Source of the DNA: Flectonema sp. DT1601 | Taxonomy: Eukaryota; Euglenozoa; Diplonemea; Diplonemida; Diplonemidae | Direction of reading: 5' to 3' | DNA: 64,000 bases | Assembly: GCA_964019425.1 (NCBI GenBank) | Contig: OZ025784.1 | Span: forward strand, 1,612,001-1,676,000 | In this document: piece after piece, positions 41,516 through 52,200 of the stretch | Layout: every line of letters begins with the position of its first letter | Numbering within the stretch: the first letter of the stretch is position 1 | Notes under the pieces: generated by a model | The model's database searches: none | Told to the model about the DNA's origin: nothing | Seen by the model: only the letters and a program-made list of their open reading frames with translations | Position numbers and translations under genes: made by a program

Positions 41516-42643
41516 GGAGTTGCTCAAGAAATATCAATTGGAGGATTTATTTGTTGGCAATTCATATGCCCAGTAGCGAGACGAACCAAGAGTCAGTTAC
41601 TGACGACTGTGTTTTCGTTTGATCCAACCCGACAGCCTTCTGTATAAGATTTATGGCAACCAAAGACATCATTAAGAGATTTCGTGTGTGAAACAGTTGC
41701 CGGTTGAATTACAAGTTGTGTTTCTTCCTTTTTTTTAGTGAAAGCTTTTTGTCAATGCTGCAACATTGACCTGCAGACTTTAAAGAGTCTCGCAGCATCT
41801 CAATCGGATATCTTTTCGTCTTTGTCAGGGTTCTATTATTATTATTTTTTTTTTTTAAATGTAGAGAAGTGGCTAACCACATTCTACTTACAGCGTGTTC
41901 CACCATATAGCAACGGCTATACGGTTTCTCTTTGTTAACTTTTTATTCGTACCCCTGAGGAATATATATTTTTTTTTTTTTTTTTTTTTTTTTCAGTGGT
42001 TCGTGCGAACTTTATAATAAAATATAAAATAAAAATTTAGAAAAATTTTTAAAAAAAAAAAAAAAAAAAAAAGAACAGAACAGAATTAAATGAACTAATT
42101 TAGTTTAGGAAAAAAAAATGAAACAAAAAGAAGGCATGTGTTTCGCGGAAATATTCCCACCAAAACACGTGGCCAACTTAGTGGCGTTCGTTACTATTGA
42201 GTGACAGGAATGCATAAAAAAAACTTGATAATTTTTAATTTTCCCTTTTTAAAAAAAAAAAAAAAAAGTTATACGTAGATTGTTTCGACTTTTTTTTTAC
42301 CCAAAAAAAATTCACCCAATCCAAATAATACTTTTTAGGAAAAAAAAAAAAAAAAAAAAAAAAAAGGAAAGGAAAAATCCTTTTTTTTTTTTGAGGTGAG
42401 AGAAAAAATAAGAGAGAAATAAAACAAATACGATATAAACGTGGTTTTTACGACAATAAATTCACATGTCTCTTTAGGTCACATGCAGATGACCTTTAAA
42501 AAAAAATAAAAATAATAATATCTGACTGATATCGTGAACAAAAGTAATTTAAAAAAAAAAAAAAAAAATGTGCAATATAACGTATCAGTAGCTGCAAAAA
42601 AAAAAAACGATTCACTGCCCCCCTCCATCCCCTTGTGCTGCAA

Positions 42644-42675
<32 letters not shown>

Positions 42676-45600
42676 TTGAACGAATGTGTTATGACTACAT
42701 GAACAAATAAAAAAAAAAGTAAAAAGTGAAAGAAAAATAAAAAAGAACATCGTTACTGCGAGCAAAAAAAAATCGTCGATTTTTTTTTTCCTATTTTTTT
42801 TTAAGAAAAAGAAAACCTTTTTTTTTTGTTTGTTTATGAATGAGATTAACTTAATTCTTATCATTCTGTAGCTAGTCAATTCGGTTTTGTGCTATGTGCG
42901 CGGTTAACTTGAAACTAAAAAAACTAAAATAGGGTTTGGTGGCAAACATGGTTGCCGTGTATAAAAAAAGGGGGGTAGTCGGCATCAAAATGAATTTTTT
43001 TTTATTTTTTTTATTTACTCAAATATTTGTTTGAGTCGAATGATACAAAAAAAAAAAAAAAAAAAGCTAAAGTTGATTTTTTTAAAATTTTTTTTTAATT
43101 TTTTTTATCTATGAATGAAATGGAATACTCGCAGTGTTCTCGCAATAGAGACGAGAGTACAGAAAAAATGTTGTTTTTTTCTTTTTTTTTCTTTTTTTCT
43201 CCTCACTTTTTTTTTCGCCCCTAAATCCTATTTTTCGGTTTGGTTCATAATATGCGTTTGGGAAAAAGAACAAATTTAAAAAAAAAAAAAACGGAATGAG
43301 GAACAAGTAAAAGAATAAGAATACAACAACCACCGTGTCAGATATTTGGGTAAGCAACATTAATTACAAAAAAACATTAATGTCAAAGTAAACCTAATTT
43401 CTAGTAGACGAAAAGCGGAGAGGGGAGGGAAAAAATAGGCATCGACAGGAAGCAACATTTGTTCTTAATCTGTCGTAGAGCCTTTGTCAGGAACGAAACT
43501 TGCGAATATAAATTCATCGTTGGAACAAACACAACGCGTCTTATTTTGTCCGTTTTTTTTTTATTTTTTTTTTAATATTCCGTGACATTTGTGCGTGGGC
43601 TCTGCGGCGGGGAAATATTCTACGACCGTCTGGTAGGCGTGTTTCAGTGATAAAGACGACGTAGTTGAACGTAACATCCGGGACCGATGTACGCTACTAG
43701 TCTACAATTATACATTACGACCAGGAACTCCTTAAAGGAGGGCCTTTCTTTTTTTAGTTTCGGTTTGCAAACAAAAAAAATGACGACGTTCATTCTTCGA
43801 GAGGACAACGCAAACAGGTACCCCTGCAGAAAAAATCTGGATAGCTTTTTATTCCTCTGCTTCCCCAGTGGTTTACTATGGTCCTGTTTATCACGTCTAC
43901 CCTTTCCCCACTCGTTTTTCTTTTTTTTCTCTTGTTTTTACGTTTTGTGTCAGTATGGCGAGTCAACGTTGCTTATTTTCCCCCCTCCAATTTTCTTTTT
44001 TTCTTCCTCATAGCATCTCTTTTATTTTTCCCCTTTTTTTTTTATTACTCTGATATTTGATCATTATTTTAGGTCTCTCCCTTTCCATCTTCTATACTTC
44101 TTACGGCTGTTATGTGGAGCAGGCAGAGGAGGCTCAACCTCGTTTGTCAGTACCTTATTCGGATATTGACGGCAGCTACAATAGTTTTATAAGGCTTATA
44201 TTACTTCCGAGTTTTCTATTTTTTTTTAAATTTTTTTTTATTTTATTTTTTTTTTTGTTTTGAACGCCTTACCCTGTCCACATTTACTCAGGTGTTGTAG
44301 GTGCTGTTGTGAGAATGACAGTCTCACGTGGAGTTGGAGAAGAAGAAAAAAAAAAAAAAAAAAAAAAGAGAGAGAGAGAGATGTCTCAGCTTGTACATTG
44401 ATCTGAGTTTTGGTTTCTTTCAGTTTTGTATCAAAAAGAAAAAAAAATAAAAAAAAAATTTATCCTTCAGACGTTGATGTTGTAAAAAAAAAAAAAAAAA
44501 AGGAAGGAGACGTAGACGGACAACCTTTCGGTACTCAAAGTACGTTAAATGATGTGAAGCTTTTTTTAGTGAGAAAGTAAACTCGTCTTAATTCGTTTCT
44601 GGCTATCTTATCCTCGTATACTTGTCTGTCTGTGCGGATAAATCTTTCCTGACGCAAAAATAGATTTCCCTGCCCCGTTCAGGGAATCACTTGCAGTCCT
44701 CGTATTGTTGTTTTTTTTTTTTTTTTGTTTCTTTGCGATATTTTCGTTTGGTTATAACTTTGAACACTTGCTCTTGAGAACCAGTTATCTGTCGGTTGCA
44801 AAATTATTATTTTTTTTTTTTTAATGGTTTTTTTTTTTTTTTTTATCTAAATAATATTATTTTTTTTTTTTTTGATTGTTTTTTTTTGCATTCTCAGCTT
44901 CCCGCTATCTACTTCAGCTCAAGAACTTCTCAAGTCAATTCCTGTCCATACATGTGTGAGATAGTTATGTTTGTTGTTTTAATTACGGTGTTCTCACTGT
45001 GAGAAATCAGCAGTATTTAAAAAAAAAAAAACGAAAAATTAAACGTCAAGAAAATAGTATTCCGTTCTTAGGAGTTGCTTCCACATCAAAAAAAAAAAAA
45101 TGTAAAGTTGTTGCTGCTTGAGAAGATGAAAGAAGAGGGGAGAGGGGAGAATGACGAGGAGGTCCAAAAAAAAAAAAAAAAAAAAAAAAAGCGAGCGAGT
45201 AAAAAGAAAATTTTCCCCTCTGCTTCCAAATTGTGGGGAAAAATAATAATATAAAAAAACAGTATTTAAGTTATGAGAAGAAGTATCCAAAAAAAAAAAA
45301 AAAACATCAGAAAAAAAAAAAAAAAAAAAAAAAAAATTGAAAATCTCCGCAGCCCCATGCAATCACCAATTGATATGAAATACTCGTACCCCCTTCTTAC
45401 AATTATAATTAATAATGCAATGTCCCTTAATAAGTTTATATTAGTTCCCTTTTGACATTTATTTTTCTGGCATCACAAGCCTTTGTTTTTTTCGTTTCTT
45501 TTTCCGCCCTTGAAAAAAAAAAAAAAAAAAAAAAAAAAAGGGAAAACCGACAAGTCACAAGGCCGTGACCGTAGTATACGTTTCTCCAATTTTTTGGATG

Positions 45601-45984
45601 GACTTGTGTGGGTTTTCCCAAAAAAAAAAAGTTGAAGTTATACATAAAGCGGGGGAAAATAATAAACATCGAAACTTGATAAATGAAAAAAAAAAAAAAA
45701 AAAAAAGTAAAGTAAAGTAAAAGAGGTTCCTACTTATATAATGGAGATGTATTTCTCTTGTTTTTGTTTTTGTTTCTATTTTTTTTTTTTTTTTTCTCGT
45801 TCTACTACTGCACAGGAAGGGTTGTGTACATTGTGCCGACTAACATCCAAATCATCTCCTCCGCGGAACGACAGTAAAGATTTTCTGCCGTAAACAGACA
45901 GACATGGTTATCTTTCTTTTTTAGGGTGTTATGCTTACGGTGCAAGGAATTCGTTTGACCACTGTAAGTATTTGTTCTGTACTG

Positions 45985-46023
<39 letters not shown>

Positions 46024-46421
46024 CCGAAAATAATTTTTCCCCTTACGTTAACGAATTTTACGCAAGAGCTTCTCCCAACTCCGAGCCAAAGCCAAGGTTT
46101 GCAGCACAGAAATTGAATTTTTTTAATTCTTTTTCTTGGTGCTCTGGTATACATGAGATCTATGACAGAAAGGTGCCATTCACCCTCCGCAAAGAGCTAT
46201 CAGTAACGACAACCTTATTGCTAGCTACACGGTAACCAAGTTTATTATATCCTGCAGTGCACTACTGCCAGGGATTGCTTGTGTTGGAAGGAACACTTCT
46301 AGATGAGAGGTGTCTCTGATTGTTTGTTTACGCGAAACGAGTTTAATTTTTTTTTTTTTTTTTTTTTGTGGAGACTCGACAATAAATGATAATTGAATAA
46401 TACGGTTTTTAAAAAAAATAA
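41516..46421. other. Long gene-poor, homopolymer-rich stretch
   Basis: Nearly 5 kb dominated by A and T runs of 10-32 nt, for example T runs near 41970-41993, A runs near 42340-42365, 45172-45190 and 45988-46018. Reading frames here are poly-Phe or poly-Lys low-complexity frames. I see no spliced gene, RNA gene or CRISPR. Confidence 0.55.
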
Positions 46422-46467
46422 GGGAAAACCCCTAATTCCACAAAAATAGTTTGCGAAATCGCCAACT
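46422..46467 (+). repeat. Left inverted repeat of the 46.4-47.4-kb element
   Basis: 46 bp beginning GGGAAAACCCC and ending CGAAATCGCCAACT. It is the reverse complement of 47400-47445 with two mismatches (44 of 46). Confidence 0.9.
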
Positions 46468-47399
46468 CATCACAAAAATTTTAACCACTCAAAACAAACC
46501 AACATGACGGGAAAAATTTCAGAATTTCACGTAGCGGCCTTCGATCTGCTTACGCGTCTAGGCTTTATCAAGCTGACTGCAGCTATAGGACTGAATAACA
46601 TGCTCTGAAGAACGCGGTTAGACATCTGAAAACAGTGTTTAGCAACTACAATGAGATCTGTAAGGATATTCACGGACTCAAAATCCCTTCTGGATGAACT
46701 GCTGGGTGGAAGGTGCAGGCAGAGGAATACCGAGTCCCTCAAGATACTGGAATACCTGCGCATGTGTGAAATGAAAGTGCATTTGCAATTCATCCCCTCG
46801 CACATTGGAATCGAGTTTCACGATGAAGTTGACCCGCTTGCAAAGGCAGCAGCGCACAACAAGAACATCCGACCTGTACTAGTCAGAGGCACGTACTTCT
46901 CGCTCATCACATGTTAAGCGCTGCATCAAGAAGGATCTGCTTAACGTGAGTGGCTACACTTGCTATAAACACCTCATCGGAGGCCGTTCCGTTAAATACC
47001 CTCCTGGGATGGAAAGAGTCGACGAGATACGGATAGCGAACTTCCGGACAGGATGTCACCCGCTAATTCAGAACTGGCGCAAGATGATCAACTGCCCATT
47101 TTGTGGCGAACCGTCCTCACAGGTCACCTGCTGCAGGGATGTCAATCTCCTAAACTCGACTCGGCCAGGTTCAAAATCCTGGGCTTCTCAACACTGACCG
47201 GCAAGTGGGATCGCGATCGGGAACTTATTATTGCCAACGAAATTCCTAACCTTGAAGCTCTCTTCACTTTGGCGTGGCTTTTATTAGGGGCTCCCCCCCC
47301 TTGCACTCTTCCCAGCTAGGCCCACAAACAAAAAACCCGCCGCAAGCCAAAATTTTGGGTCAAGTTCGAGTCCTGGTGGACAACTTTTTTTTTGTAGGG

Positions 47400-47445
47400 A
47401 GTTGGCGATTTCGCAAACTATTTTTGTTGAATTAGAGGTTTTCCC
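47400..47445 (-). repeat. Right inverted repeat of the 46.4-47.4-kb element
   Basis: Begins AGTTGGCGATTTCGCAAAC and ends GGTTTTCCC. It is the reverse complement of 46422-46467 at 44 of 46 positions. Its outer flank is poly-A, so no target duplication can be read. Confidence 0.9.
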
Positions 47446-47918
47446 AAAAAAAAAAAAAAAAGAAAACTACTAAAAAAAGAAAATTGCTTTTTCTATGTTA
47501 CGCAATCCGTCAACCATATACCTCATTTTTCGCTAATAATGCTCCCGCCCCCCGCCTGCATTTTTTTCACGCGAGAAGAGGGATTCACGGGGCAACATAC
47601 TCGTATAGTGAATGCTACACTCCCGTCCCGCACACAGACATCATGTCACGGCAGTTCGAAAGGGCTAAACGTTTTTTTCCCACTCATACCCCCCTGTCAC
47701 TATTTGATTTCCTTGAGCAGCTTCGGAAAGAACTATTTTGTTCAAATTTTTTTTTTTTGGTTTTTTTTTGATTTAATCAGCACCTTCCGTTTTACTTACA
47801 GAAAACAAAGAAAAGATTCAAGTGATGTGTTGAGAGTGATGTGTTGAGGAACATTATTTTACTTAAAAAGATAGTGATGACGTCAATTGTATTCTCACAG
47901 AAAAAGTTATAAAAGAAA
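47446..47918. other. Intergenic
   Basis: No gene supported. The acceptor ATTCTCACAG (AG 47899-47900) of the next gene is at the right end. Confidence 0.5.
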
Positions 47919-49364
47919 ATGGCAGAACTTCGCAGACGGAGACCGGCAGCTCCGACTGATGACGACGACGACGACTTAGCAGACCTGATGTCCAAACAGC
48001 AAACACCAAAACCACAAAAACGAGGAAAGTGGAACAAATATCTTCTTCTGTTGGTAGTAATAATCGGAATAGTTATCATCGGATTAAACAGAACTGACCA
48101 CCATCCGAGTAAATTAAAACTAAAATATGGAAAACACGGCTGCAACCTATTTATGGGAGGTGGTGGTTCCTACAGCCTAACAAATCAAATAATAAAATAC
48201 ACTCAGGGATGGGGGTGTTCTATCTTCCTTGGAGAGCCGTGGTCGGAAGGTGATGTTTTACGTGATTTGATTATTAAAACGATGCCGAAAAACGCAGCCA
48301 CGACATACAAACCTGTTGATGAGGTTTCGTATGAAGACTTTGAAACAAACGACGATTTTAAAAATGAATATGCGAACCCGCGTGTGCCGATGGTGGCGAA
48401 GGATGCGGCGGACTTTTTAGGACTTTCGGATCTCATGAGTGAAGGTCACCTAACTGATGTGTGTAGCAGTTCAAACGTTGATTTAATTGAGTACAACAGC
48501 AGCACTACTGAAGTCTGGGGTGGAATGTTAGAACATGCTGATGGAGCTGTTCCTCTTTCTCAATTCTTATCTGCGCTTCATAATGACGCAACTCACAGTG
48601 GATATGTTCACGATTGGTCAATACCAACTCATTGTCCTTCGTTGTTAGAAACCATTTCGATACCAAAACAATTCTCGTTGGACTACTTAAGGATTACTGG
48701 TCATTCTTGTAGATATCAAATGGCCTGGCCGAGTTTATTTATTGGAAATGCCAACAGGAGAACAACTCCACAGACTGCTTCCCTGTCAACTCACAGTTGG
48801 TTTGTGCAGTTAGAAGGACATCGAAAGTGGAGAATTGTAAGCGCCAATGAGACGTTGTTGATGTACCCAAATCCTTACAGCTACGGAGTGGATCTTTTTG
48901 AACCAGATTTTGAGAAGTTTCCGTTAGCGAAGCTCCTCACTGTACACGAAGTCATTACTTCTCCAGGTGATTTGATATTTATTCCGTCGGAAGCTGTTTA
49001 TCAGTCGGAAGGAATCCTTGGTCAGAATCCATCCCAGCGAAGTGTGTCGTTCAGTAACACTTTTATGGACCAAACCTGTTTCTCAGAAGCTCTAAAGTCT
49101 ACTCAAGAAGCAGGCACTGTTGATGAAATGGTTCACGATCTTGCTCGTCAACTCCTCGCTTTGAATGAAAGCGGACTGCTGCCACATAATGAGGCTGACC
49201 ATTCGTTTAGTTGGGAGGAATACAAATCACAAACACTCCCTCGATTGGCGAAGCCTGAAGAGAAGGAGATGAATTCTACTGAAAAGATTGTAATTTATGG
49301 ATTGGGAGGACTGACAGTAGTGTTTTCGATACTTGCATATTTGATTTATAAAGACCTCGTTTAG
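47919..49364 (+). CDS. Membrane-anchored cupin/JmjC-like protein, probably inactive
   Basis: Single exon, 481 aa, 18-nt leader after AG 47899-47900. Topology: basic and acidic N-terminus, a membrane segment at about 41-56 (YLLLLVVIIGIVIIGL), a large domain, and a second membrane helix at about 457-476. The domain carries AWPSLFIGNANRR, STHSWFVQLEGHRKW and TSPGDLIFIPSEAVYQS, the frame of the cupin_8/JmjC hydroxylase fold (WPSLFIG, THFW, GD-FVPSxxxH). The iron ligands are replaced: HxD becomes QxA (Q285, A287), and the distal His becomes Tyr361. It is therefore likely a non-catalytic relative, perhaps in the ER or Golgi. Confidence 0.7.
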   Translation: MAELRRRRPAAPTDDDDDDLADLMSKQQTPKPQKRGKWNKYLLLLVVIIGIVIIGLNRTDHHPSKLKLKYGKHGCNLFMGGGGSYSLTNQIIKYTQGWGCSIFLGEPWSEGDVLRDLIIKTMPKNAATTYKPVDEVSYEDFETNDDFKNEYANPRVPMVAKDAADFLGLSDLMSEGHLTDVCSSSNVDLIEYNSSTTEVWGGMLEHADGAVPLSQFLSALHNDATHSGYVHDWSIPTHCPSLLETISIPKQFSLDYLRITGHSCRYQMAWPSLFIGNANRRTTPQTASLSTHSWFVQLEGHRKWRIVSANETLLMYPNPYSYGVDLFEPDFEKFPLAKLLTVHEVITSPGDLIFIPSEAVYQSEGILGQNPSQRSVSFSNTFMDQTCFSEALKSTQEAGTVDEMVHDLARQLLALNESGLLPHNEADHSFSWEEYKSQTLPRLAKPEEKEMNSTEKIVIYGLGGLTVVFSILAYLIYKDLV

Positions 49365-49522
49365 TCTCAACGGGGAAGTACTTCTCACCCTCACAAGCAG
49401 GGAGAAACTTGTTTTAAAGTTGTTCACTTAGGATCCGTCTTGCTTTAGAGCTTGACTGGGTGATGAGAGGGAATACCTATTATATTTAATTCTTCTTTAA
49501 TACTTATCAGGCACACAAAAAA

Positions 49523-50725
49523 ATGTGTACCCCAACCCCAACACATGCCCCAGGTATGTGGGGATGGATCAGGCATGCTCTCTTCGTTACATGGTTACTG
49601 GCTAAGTGGGCACTCCAACTAATATACGTGGCAGGTCCAGTTGGAATAGGAAAATGGTTGCTGTTATTAGCGAGGTTAGTGTTGTTTGTTTTGTTTTTAA
49701 TACCTCAAGTATTCCTACCTGAGGCCTGGAAGTACTGTACTTCTGGTAGTATTCTTAGAGATGTACCATACGGAGATAACTCTGTGACGTCAGGAAGAAG
49801 TGTGTTAGATATTTATTTACCGACACCAGCATATTGGTGGATTCAGTCTCTGCATACAAGAGAACCACAAAAGAAGAGACCTGTTGTAATATTCGTAGTT
49901 GGTGGTGCTTGGATTGTTGGTTATAAAGGATGGGGTGCTCTCATCGCTAGAGTCCTATCTGCTGCTGGTATCATTTGTTTCCTTCCAGACTATCGGAATT
50001 ACCCACAAGCAACCCTATCTGATATGGTTGCTGATTGTGGGGATGCTATTTCTTGGATTCAAAGTAATTTAGAAGCCTACGGAGGAGATCCTGAAAACGT
50101 TGTTTTAGTCGGTCAGTCAGCAGGTGCGCATCTTTCGCTGCTTTCGTTAGTTCTGCCAAACAGGATTTTTGATGCCTCAAAAATCCAGGCTTTTGTAGGG
50201 ATTTCAGGTCCGTACTGCATTCCGTCTTTGTATGATTTCTTTCAATCGAGAGGATTGTATAAGTCTGCGTTGGATTTGATTTTCGAATCTGACCCAAAGA
50301 AACATTCACCAACAACTTATTTAACATCAGAAGAACGTCGAAACCCCCGTAGTGACCTTCCTCCAATATATCTGTTTCATGGAACGAATGACAACTCTGT
50401 TCCGATGTGTTCTTCAACTTTATTAAGAGATCATTTACAGTCACTTGGTCATCCTGTTGCTTGTAAACTATTTGAAGGTCACACTCATACGGCTCCGATT
50501 ATTGAAGCACCAGTTGGGGGAGATGATCCTTTGATTACTGACCTTCTACATCTCTTTACATCAAGGCAGTGGGGCAAGTTACCTCCAACTGGAGGGTTCA
50601 CTGGAAACATGAAAGAAATCGTTGAGAATTCAAACTGTGAGAGTGTATTGAAAGACATCGCTCCGATGGTACCGAGAGCTAACCCGACGGTGCTGAAAAT
50701 CGCTGGTTGGTTGAATCCGTTTTAA
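49523..50725 (+). CDS. Isoprenylcysteine alpha-carbonyl methylesterase-like hydrolase
   Basis: Single exon, 400 aa, 12-nt leader after AG 49509-49510. Hydrophobic helices at about 15-36 and 43-64 anchor an alpha/beta-hydrolase domain. Motifs: VIFVVGGAWIVGYKGWG (oxyanion region, GGAW at 127-130), PDYRNYPQATLSDMV, GQSAGAH with nucleophile Ser199, FHGTNDNSVP with Asp290, and FEGHTHTAP with His320 or His322. This set matches plant ICME, an ER/Golgi enzyme that removes the methyl ester from prenylated protein C-termini. Length and motif spacing are as in that family. Other carboxylesterases of the same superfamily are the alternative. Confidence 0.8.
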   Translation: MCTPTPTHAPGMWGWIRHALFVTWLLAKWALQLIYVAGPVGIGKWLLLLARLVLFVLFLIPQVFLPEAWKYCTSGSILRDVPYGDNSVTSGRSVLDIYLPTPAYWWIQSLHTREPQKKRPVVIFVVGGAWIVGYKGWGALIARVLSAAGIICFLPDYRNYPQATLSDMVADCGDAISWIQSNLEAYGGDPENVVLVGQSAGAHLSLLSLVLPNRIFDASKIQAFVGISGPYCIPSLYDFFQSRGLYKSALDLIFESDPKKHSPTTYLTSEERRNPRSDLPPIYLFHGTNDNSVPMCSSTLLRDHLQSLGHPVACKLFEGHTHTAPIIEAPVGGDDPLITDLLHLFTSRQWGKLPPTGGFTGNMKEIVENSNCESVLKDIAPMVPRANPTVLKIAGWLNPF

Positions 50726-51617
50726 AAAAAAAAAAAATAAAATAAAATAATAAAATCTTTTTTATCTACTCGAGGAGCTGATTTCCCTGACGCAACTGAA
50801 ATAGGAAGCACTGAGAGAGTGCTTAGCCTGCAGTCTTTTAATCAAGTCAACTCGTGATTACTTATAAAGGTATTAAAGTACATCAGTCTCTTACTGTTTA
50901 TGTTAGTCATCTGATACTTTGAATGCCGTTTAAATATGTTTTACGTAATTAGTTTGTCAAATTATTAAGCTTCCCCCATTCCCTTCTATGCGAGTGCCGC
51001 TTTTTGTCTACTGTCGTTTTTTTGTCTATCGCCCTGCCTTTGTAAGAACTTCCCCCTTTTTTTCTTCTTTCTTGTTTTTCTTAATTCGGTTTCGTCGACT
51101 GCATAGCACTTTTGTTACATTGTTGATGTCTTTTCTGTATGTTTTTTTCGATTTCTTCGTCTGCTTTCCTTTTCTTTTGTGCACGTTGACCAATAAAGCG
51201 ACTCGAAGGAACTCTATCAGCACTAAGTGAACATACAACTGGCTATAGCCAAATTGTGTTGAAATAGTAGGTCTGCCAACTGGCAATTGATGTTGGAAAC
51301 TCATTTATTGTTGTTCTCCTTCGCGAGTCTGATCACTGATGATCCGTTTGGTCTGCTACGGATGGACTTTTTACTCAAATGATTATTGTCTTATTCTCTT
51401 TTTTTTTTTTTTTTTTTTTTTTTGATTTAAATAATGACATGATTACCAACTGCTATACTAAAGCAAGTCCTTTGTATCACATTACTGTTCTAAATAAATA
51501 ACGTACCCTTGTTTATTAATAATAATATAAAGAGACTGTGTAAAGTGGTTAAGACTGATAACCGCAGGATCCCTTACTTTCTTCACTGAAGAGGACCAGG
51601 AATGGTACCGAAGAAAA

Positions 51618-51660
<43 letters not shown>

Positions 51661-52200
51661 GCTCGAAAAACCATCCATTATGTGTTTGGTTGTCCTACGA
51701 ATCATTTAATTTATTTTTATGATAATTTTTTTTCTAATTATTTTTTGCTACACCACTCTTGGGCATGTATCCTCGTCAGCTTGTATATTAAGGTAGACAG
51801 TTTCGCTTTGTTCTGAGTTTAAAAAGAAAACCAATAAATATAAACAGAAACCTTTCCTTCTTTAACTTTATATAATAATAATTAAATAGTAATTCTTAGT
51901 GCGACAAATAACATTAAAAAAAAAAAAAAAAAACACACACACGTAACTGGTTTAGATTGTTTTTGTTATAATTTAGTGGGGAGGTTCGACTTGATTACTT
52001 GCTGTACTCAAAATTCTTATATATTTTAAAAAGTTATTATTCTCAATGATAAGATTAATGATTATTTGTGTTATGTTCACATAATTATTATTATCTTTTC
52101 AACAGGATTAACAGGATCGGTAGTCTCGTCATTCAGAAATCATTAAAATAGTAATAATCTGATATCCCTATTTCCTAATTAGACTCAACTACATCTAAAG
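50726..52200. other. Intergenic with a dispersed repeat
   Basis: Holds T runs near 51402-51424 and 51620-51658, a copy of the dispersed repeat, and a TTTTCAACAG acceptor-like site near 52095 about 100 nt upstream of the GH27 gene. No gene is supported. Confidence 0.5.
51583..51710 (+). repeat. Dispersed repeat, copy 3
   Basis: CTGAAGAGGACCAGG, GGTACCGAAGAA, a long T run, ATAGCTCGAAAAACCATCC and TTGTCCTACGAATCATTTAA follow the order of the copy at 35655-35770. Confidence 0.6.

Larger units (their letters stand above)
46422..47445 (+). mobile_element. Decayed LINE RNase H/zinc-knuckle fragment framed by inverted repeats
   Basis: About 1.0 kb. Within it, residues reading IFTDSKSLLDEL and LQFIPSHIGIEFHDEVDPLA match the RNase H domain carried by I/ingi-type non-LTR retrotransposons. 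A following INCPFCGEPSSQVTCC segment resembles the Cys motif found after the reverse transcriptase in such elements. No reverse transcriptase is present. Both ends carry a 46-bp inverted repeat, which LINEs do not normally have. It may be a non-autonomous composite or a LINE piece trapped between two repeats. It is a remnant, not an active element. Confidence 0.65.

Noticed and set aside
42652-46235. Several 60-108-codon frames rich in Phe or Lys
   Set aside because: Produced by T and A homopolymer runs; no motif, no splice structure.
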